Shown here piece after piece: positions 32,992 through 36,992 of a DNA stretch of 36,992 nucleotides; the stretch's first letter is position 1, and each line of letters opens with the position of its first letter. Below the pieces are notes generated by a model. It searched no databases and was not told where the DNA came from. It saw nothing but the letters and a program-made list of their open reading frames with translations. The stretch is from assembly GCA_943349045.1 (NCBI GenBank), contig CALQZC010000006.1, positions 1-36,992 of the forward strand, written 5' to 3'. The translations under genes and the position numbers were made by a program. The DNA comes from Candidatus Peribacteria bacterium (GTDB lineage Bacteria; Patescibacteriota; Gracilibacteria; UBA1369; UBA12463).

Positions 32992-33056
32992 TAATTGTAA
33001 AGGAATTGTACCACAGTAAAACCTCGTAGGTCAAATCCCTCCTAGATTTTCATAAT

Positions 33057-33296
33057 CTATCCTACCCGACACTGTTCATCTTTCGCGAGTGGCGTATCAT
33101 CAATGCTTTGATCAGTATCATGACACATGACTGCCGCAGCCGCGCGAGCTCTCTGGGCTGACTGTTCCCGTGCATCACTAATACCAGCACCGATCATGGC
33201 TACCGCAACGAACGCGGTTAATCCAGCGGATATAGCACATTCACCATCATACTGACGCACGACATCATGAGAATTGGAAGGGGTTCCATGTGCCAT
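33057..33296 (-). CDS. Small hypothetical protein with a hydrophobic segment
   Basis: A 79-aa product, MAHGTPSNSHDVVRQYDGECAISAGLTAFVAVAMIGAGISDAREQSAQRARAAAAVMCHDTDQS..., with one weak hydrophobic helix (about 20-40) and an Ala/Arg-rich stretch. It begins 12 nt after the stop of the membrane-anchored protein gene on the same strand, with CCCCCTTTCCT before the ATG, the same pyrimidine-rich pattern as other starts here. No homologue comes to mind. It is plausibly a small partner of the upstream protein but could be non-coding. Confidence 0.5.
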   Translation of the reverse strand: MAHGTPSNSHDVVRQYDGECAISAGLTAFVAVAMIGAGISDAREQSAQRARAAAAVMCHDTDQSIDDTPLAKDEQCRVG

Positions 33297-33308
33297 AGGA
33301 AAGGGGGA

Positions 33309-34286
33309 CTAAGGAGTATGACATCCAACAATATACGTCGGATGATAGCTCTTTTTCAAGGCCCCGCTCGTAATGATCGTTTGTTGCTCTGTTGCATAAT
33401 CACCACTATCAAGTTTAAAGGTCGTATATTCCTGCACTGCTGAAGCTGAACCGCAGGTAAGTCGTGTTCGGTAGAACTCGTCAGACTTCGCATTATCCTG
33501 CTTTTCTTTTTCGGTCAGAGGGTCGCCCTCCTTGTCTCCCACGTTCTCAATTTTCTGGCTCGTCATGATTTTTTTCTCCGTGAGTGAAACCTCGAAAAGT
33601 TCCGTGTACGAACCCATACCTTCGGAGCCACTTTTCTTCACCGTGACCATATTCTTGGCAGGATCGTACATGTGCAAAGCAAGCCCAGACGTCTCATTCA
33701 TCTTCATAAGCTTTTGAAGGTTTGCGAGAATGAGCGTATTAGCCTTACTCGACATATCGTACATATACAGGTCGCATCGCGTTCCCTCCGCACACGTTCC
33801 ACGTAGATACACAAGCGTCGTACCACTCAGCTCGAAATCCCACATCGAATTTACATCAAAAAATCCAAACACCGGCTCAACTCCTGGAATTTTTACGACA
33901 GATGCTTGTCGCAGATAAAAATTATACCACGCAAGTTCTCCTTCCGGATTGATGAAATAGACACCACCACTTACGAGTGTAAATGGATTCACAAAAATAC
34001 TATTCTTGAATGACCCGAGCTGTGTTTCCGCAAGGGTCTTCGTATTCACACTCATAAGCTTGTACTCAAACTCACGGTCTCCGCTGTCTGATCCACTCTC
34101 CGGCGCATCAACATTTCGCGTCGCCAGAATCATCTGCGGTGCCGGCGTATCCACCACCACAGGCACACTTGGTGCCGGAACCTCTGCCGGTTTCGCCATC
34201 ATCCACCACACCACGCCTCCAGCAATAAGCAAGAGCACGACAACACTCATGACCACCGCTCGAGAATTTCTTTTTTGAGAGTCCAT
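33309..34286 (-). CDS. Membrane-anchored extracytoplasmic protein, possibly beta-propeller-like
   Basis: From the ATG at 34286 (MDSQKRNSRAVVMSVVVLLLIAGGVVWWMM) the product is 325 aa; the track's earlier ATG adds five residues. One N-terminal signal anchor (about 11-30) is followed by a Pro/Val linker and a large beta-rich domain with short repeats of strand pattern (FEYKLMSVNTKTLAETQLG, LVSGGVYFINPEGELAWYNFYLRQ, LSGTTLVYLRGTCAEGTRCDLYMYDMSSK), reminiscent of TolB/WD40-like blades. Two further cysteines occur near the C-terminus (LTCGSAS, VGCHTP). Function unknown. It is divergent from the CCA-adding enzyme gene and heads a two-gene unit with the 79-aa ORF. Confidence 0.83.
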   Translation of the reverse strand: MDSQKRNSRAVVMSVVVLLLIAGGVVWWMMAKPAEVPAPSVPVVVDTPAPQMILATRNVDAPESGSDSGDREFEYKLMSVNTKTLAETQLGSFKNSIFVNPFTLVSGGVYFINPEGELAWYNFYLRQASVVKIPGVEPVFGFFDVNSMWDFELSGTTLVYLRGTCAEGTRCDLYMYDMSSKANTLILANLQKLMKMNETSGLALHMYDPAKNMVTVKKSGSEGMGSYTELFEVSLTEKKIMTSQKIENVGDKEGDPLTEKEKQDNAKSDEFYRTRLTCGSASAVQEYTTFKLDSGDYATEQQTIITSGALKKSYHPTYIVGCHTP

Positions 34287-34318
34287 ACGTAATAGGTACA
34301 ATAGGTAAGAATTACCTC

Positions 34319-34324
34319 TATACT
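34319..34324 (+). promoter_or_regulatory. -10 box 5 nt before the nucleotidyltransferase ATG (leaderless type)
   Basis: TATACT is followed by ACTCC and the ATG at 34330. Initiation would fall on or just inside the start codon. GGTACA at 34295-34300 (18-nt spacer) is a partial -35. AATAGGTA is repeated at 34291 and 34300 in this divergent spacer. Confidence 0.55.
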
Positions 34325-34329
34325 ACTCC

Positions 34330-35682
34330 ATGCAACTCACCGCTGTCGAGATTGTCAGGACACTTCAGGCAAAAGGCTACCAGGCCTACTGGGCGGGTGG
34401 CTGTGTGCGCGACATGTTGCTCGGGATCAAGCCGAAAGACTTTGATGTCGCGACCTCGGCGAAACCCGAAGAAATCGAGGCACTTTTCGAAAAAACCATT
34501 CCCATTGGAAAAAAGTTTGGCGTGATACTCGCGATCATCGACGGACATCACTTTGAAATTGCGACGTTCAGGTCAGATAGCAGCTCCTCCGACGGACGGC
34601 GTCCAGATGCGGTTATATTCTCGACCGCCGAAGAAGACGCACAGCGTCGTGACTTCACGATCAACGCGATGTTTTATGATCCAATCGCAGACAAAATCTA
34701 CGACTACGTCGGTGGCCAGAAAGACCTCGAAGAAAAACTCATCAGATTCATTGGCGAACCAGAGAAGCGCATCGCCGAGGATTATTTAAGAATTCTCCGT
34801 GCGATCCGCATGAAAAATACGTTTCAGTTTCAATATCATCCAGAGACGTACCAGGCCGTAAAACGCAACGCACCACACGTGACGAAAGTTTCTGCTGAGC
34901 GTATCACCGACGAGCTCAATAAAATGATCCTCTCGCCGCATCCACGTAAGGCATTTGAAGAAATGGAAGACACGGGTCTACTCCAGATTCTCATACCAGA
35001 AATGGTCGCCATGAAAGGCGTCGCACAGCCATTTGAGTATCATCAGGAAGGGGATGTGTGGGAGCATGCCATGCGTGCCATCGAGTCACTTCGCAACACC
35101 GAGCACTTCACACAGATGCCATCCATCGAAGTTCACTGGGCCGTCGTTTTTCACGACATTGGGAAACCAGATACCTTCAAAGTTGCCGATGATCGTATTC
35201 GTTTCGACGGTCACGCGTCTCGCTCGGCAGAAATCGCTCGCGAGATGATGAAGCGCCTGAAGTTTCCGCGCCGAATGACCGATCACGTCGCCTGGCTCAC
35301 CGAGCACCACATGATGATGGTGCAGCTCATCGATATGCCGCAGCACAAGCGCCTCCAGTGGTTCCACCATCCGCTCTTTCTCGAACTCATGGAGGTGTTT
35401 TACGCTGATGCCGCTGGTACCGATGGTGGAGAAAAATCCGTCGAACAGATCGCCAAAAAATTCGAACTCTACAAACAGATCCTCGCTCTCTATCGCTCCG
35501 ACCTTGCCGACATGCCGCATCCACCCGAGCCGCTCCTCAACGGTCATGAGATCATGGACATCACTGGCCTCACACCCGGTCCGCACCTCGGCGAACTCGC
35601 CGCCCAACTTCACGAAAAACAGCTCGCAAAAGAGCTCGCCACAAAAGAGCAAGCGGTGGAGTGGGTGAAGAAAATGATTTAA
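34330..35682 (+). CDS. CCA tRNA nucleotidyltransferase / poly(A) polymerase family protein
   Basis: Class II nucleotidyltransferase, 450 aa. The catalytic head has YWAGGCVRDMLLGIKPKDFDVATSA (GG and D-x-D metal ligands), then RRPDAVIFSTAEEDAQRRDFTINAMFYD, and the nucleotide-recognition motif RIAEDYLRILRAIRMKNTF. A C-terminal HD domain (about 240-345) contains WEHAMRAI, VVFHDIGKPDTF and DHVAWLTEHH. This layout fits a bacterial CCA-adding enzyme with an HD domain, but poly(A) polymerase cannot be excluded by eye, so I give no symbol. The ORF ends in TTAA, shared with the convergent kinase-like gene. Confidence 0.93.
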   Translation: MQLTAVEIVRTLQAKGYQAYWAGGCVRDMLLGIKPKDFDVATSAKPEEIEALFEKTIPIGKKFGVILAIIDGHHFEIATFRSDSSSSDGRRPDAVIFSTAEEDAQRRDFTINAMFYDPIADKIYDYVGGQKDLEEKLIRFIGEPEKRIAEDYLRILRAIRMKNTFQFQYHPETYQAVKRNAPHVTKVSAERITDELNKMILSPHPRKAFEEMEDTGLLQILIPEMVAMKGVAQPFEYHQEGDVWEHAMRAIESLRNTEHFTQMPSIEVHWAVVFHDIGKPDTFKVADDRIRFDGHASRSAEIAREMMKRLKFPRRMTDHVAWLTEHHMMMVQLIDMPQHKRLQWFHHPLFLELMEVFYADAAGTDGGEKSVEQIAKKFELYKQILALYRSDLADMPHPPEPLLNGHEIMDITGLTPGPHLGELAAQLHEKQLAKELATKEQAVEWVKKMI

Positions 35683-36479
35683 TTCACCAAAAAACTGACT
35701 GGATCTGTCAGAGTGTCTGGTGTATTGAGTGCAATTTTTGACCGTACTGTTTGCGCAATATCACGAATATCACCAATATTATCAACAACAATAACCCGAT
35801 CCCAGCCTTCACTGGGAATATAAGGATCAAACTGACCTAACGAAGAAATGTTCGCCTGCCCCAATATTCGATTTGGATCCCTGAGACGCTTCCGGGCAAC
35901 CGCTACGAGCCTTTGAGCGGTCGACCGCACGATAATAAGTCTTGGATCAATACCGTGGTCTTGTAAAAGACGCACCGTCGTTTCTCGATGCTCCTGAGTG
36001 CTAAAAGCAACATTGTTAAAAAGCACAGGTTGTCCCGTTCTTTTTGCAACTTGAATCGCCTGCTCAAGAGTTTTGAGATCAGCAAAAATTGAATACGTCG
36101 CACTAATTGTTTGAGAATGAGAAAACATCTGAAGAACATGCTCATTATCACGGCGAAGAATATTTTCCAGCACATGCGTTATACCGAGAAGATTGCTGTT
36201 TTTTGATTCATGTAGGAGTCGTATATAATGTCGAATATCAGCTCGCAATCGACCAGCAAATTGATCAACAGCTTTTTTCCACTCAAATACACTTCGATAT
36301 TGAGATAGATCCAGAACACGCAAAAAGGCCTTTTCATTATAGAGACTAAGAAGACGACGAAGCTCAGTGTCTCGATCAATATGGGTATAGCTTCCATCTG
36401 CAGCAAGTTGTTGTGCAAGGGTGGTTTTTCCAGATCCCTGTCTACCTCCAATGCACCAAATTTCTGGCTTCTGAGTCAT
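35679..36479 (-). CDS. P-loop NTPase, kinase-like (zeta-toxin/small-molecule kinase type)
   Basis: A 266-aa product with Walker A GGRQGSGKTT (11-20) near the N-terminus, followed by THIDRDTELRRLL, where the Asp/Arg cluster resembles the substrate-binding Asp of small-molecule kinases and zeta toxins. Central helices precede GQPVLFNNVAFSTQEHRETTVRLLQ and an Arg-rich lid-like segment RSTAQRLVAVARKRLRDPNR. No Walker B of AAA type is seen. Substrate unknown. No antitoxin gene is adjacent, so a toxin role has no support from context. The stop overlaps the convergent gene by 4 bp (TTAA). Confidence 0.82.
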   Translation of the reverse strand: MTQKPEIWCIGGRQGSGKTTLAQQLAADGSYTHIDRDTELRRLLSLYNEKAFLRVLDLSQYRSVFEWKKAVDQFAGRLRADIRHYIRLLHESKNSNLLGITHVLENILRRDNEHVLQMFSHSQTISATYSIFADLKTLEQAIQVAKRTGQPVLFNNVAFSTQEHRETTVRLLQDHGIDPRLIIVRSTAQRLVAVARKRLRDPNRILGQANISSLGQFDPYIPSEGWDRVIVVDNIGDIRDIAQTVRSKIALNTPDTLTDPVSFLVN

Positions 36480-36502
36480 ACGGTCGAATTACAAGGAAAA
36501 TT

Positions 36503-36531
36503 ATTATAAAATATTACTTGATTTAAAGCAA
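36503..36531 (-). promoter_or_regulatory. Promoter of the P-loop kinase-like gene
   Basis: Minus-strand TTGCTT (36526-36531), 17-nt spacer, TATAAT (36503-36508), 23 nt before the ATG at 36479. Confidence 0.75.
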
Positions 36532-36587
36532 GAGCACATATATTCGTATTGTGAAAAATGGGGAAGAGTTCGAGGATCTTCATGAGA

Positions 36588-36992
36588 CTATTTCTTCCCG
36601 CGTGCCATCAAAATGAGCTCATACTTGCGTCCGAGGATGACACCAAACGCGGCGAGCATGAGGACAAAAATTACCGCGCAACCGACGATAGGAATGAGAG
36701 AAATCACAGAAGAAATCAAGAGGCCGAGCGCCATCACGCCGTAGGTTCGTCGTACGGAGCGCTGCTTGGATCGTAGTATCAGGCTGCCAATAAAAAGCCC
36801 AACCACCAGCTGGGAAATATACCAGAGAACGGCAAGACCAAATCCAACAATCATGGCCAAAGGTAGGCCGACCATAGTCAGTCCAATGAGCAAGACAAAC
36901 GCGGCACCTGACGTCATACCGAGAAAACCGACACCCAGATTTTTCCAGAAATTCTTTCGCATCTGCTCAGGAAATTTCATAAACTCATGGGG
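36588..36992 (-). CDS. C-terminal membrane portion of a bactofilin-type protein, 5' end beyond right edge
   Basis: The frame is open to the right edge (135 codons), so the ATG at 36980 in the track need not be the true start. The visible part has four membrane helices: GVGFLGMTSGAAFVLLIGLTMVGLPLAMIVGFGLAVLWYISQLVVGLFIGSLIL and YGVMALGLLISSVISLIPIVGCAVIFVLMLAAFGVIL. The sequence LGVGFLG...LTMVGLPLAMI is characteristic of the membrane tail found after bactofilin/polymer-forming cytoskeletal domains in many Patescibacteria. The N-terminal beta-helix would lie outside the window. Membrane call firm; bactofilin link inferred. Confidence 0.7.
   Translation of the reverse strand, partial: PHEFMKFPEQMRKNFWKNLGVGFLGMTSGAAFVLLIGLTMVGLPLAMIVGFGLAVLWYISQLVVGLFIGSLILRSKQRSVRRTYGVMALGLLISSVISLIPIVGCAVIFVLMLAAFGVILGRKYELILMARGKK

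Noticed and set aside
32886-33000. Possible two-repeat CRISPR remnant (GGACGAAACC repeated)
   Set aside because: Only two units, the similarity includes coding sequence of the NYN gene, the spacing is irregular for a CRISPR array and no cas genes are present; a duplication of the gene end explains it.
35679-36479. Zeta-toxin toxin-antitoxin module
   Set aside because: The P-loop protein resembles the kinase fold, but no small antitoxin gene is next to it and the zeta-specific motifs are not clear.

Overview
The window looks like chromosomal DNA of a small-genome bacterium, most plausibly from the Candidate Phyla Radiation (Patescibacteria), perhaps near the Peregrinibacteria. That placement is an inference from style: tight gene packing, many hypothetical membrane and secreted proteins, an S-layer-homology protein, a bactofilin-like membrane tail, an NrnA-type DHH protein with a Pro/Ala-rich tail, and almost no Shine-Dalgarno sites. 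UGA is used as a stop (tsaD, the 106-aa gene), so this is not the UGA=Gly code of Gracilibacteria/Absconditabacteria. I see no tRNA, rRNA, insertion sequence, prophage or CRISPR array.

Layout. 1-1560: a membrane protein cut by the left edge (missing from the ORF track) and a Tudor/SH3-like lipoprotein, both on the minus strand. 1657-9069: a lipoate and pyruvate dehydrogenase block with lipA, a small ORF, pdhA-pdhB-pdhC (E1alpha, E1beta, E2), a GNAT acetyltransferase, an aquaporin with a plant-TIP-like filter, and a two-gene lipoate-protein ligase (lplB then lplA). LipA, the E2 lipoyl domain and the split ligase form one pathway; no E3 and no LipB lie in the window. 9154-12245: a polytopic membrane protein, rplJ-rplL behind a structured leader with an internal terminator (L10-leader style), and an SPFH/stomatin protein. 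12381-17813: an unknown gene, miaA overlapping recJ by 61 nt, a 436-nt intergenic region with palindromes, and the NrnA-like DHH phosphoesterase.

17910-24100: three unrecognised genes in a row: a 106-aa coiled-coil protein, a 1721-aa protein with a glycine-rich hydrophobic hairpin and a complete C-terminal HD phosphohydrolase domain, and a 224-aa protein. This is the best candidate for an undescribed system. 24104-27748 (minus): a likely operon of SLH protein, small single-pass membrane protein, malic enzyme and yebC; malic enzyme could supply pyruvate to PDH. 27990-36992: a hypothetical gene, hisS, a Cys-rich exported protein coupled to tsaD, a NYN-domain protein followed by a duplicated terminator-like repeat, a membrane-anchored protein with a small partner, a CCA-adding/poly(A) polymerase-family enzyme, a P-loop kinase-like protein, and a bactofilin-type membrane tail cut by the right edge.

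Across the window, start codons are preceded by pyrimidine-rich tracts instead of Shine-Dalgarno sites, and several genes have a -10 box only 5-8 nt before the ATG, which predicts leaderless mRNAs. Sigma70-type promoters (TTGACA/TATAAT-like, 16-17 nt spacing) are recognisable in front of many genes.
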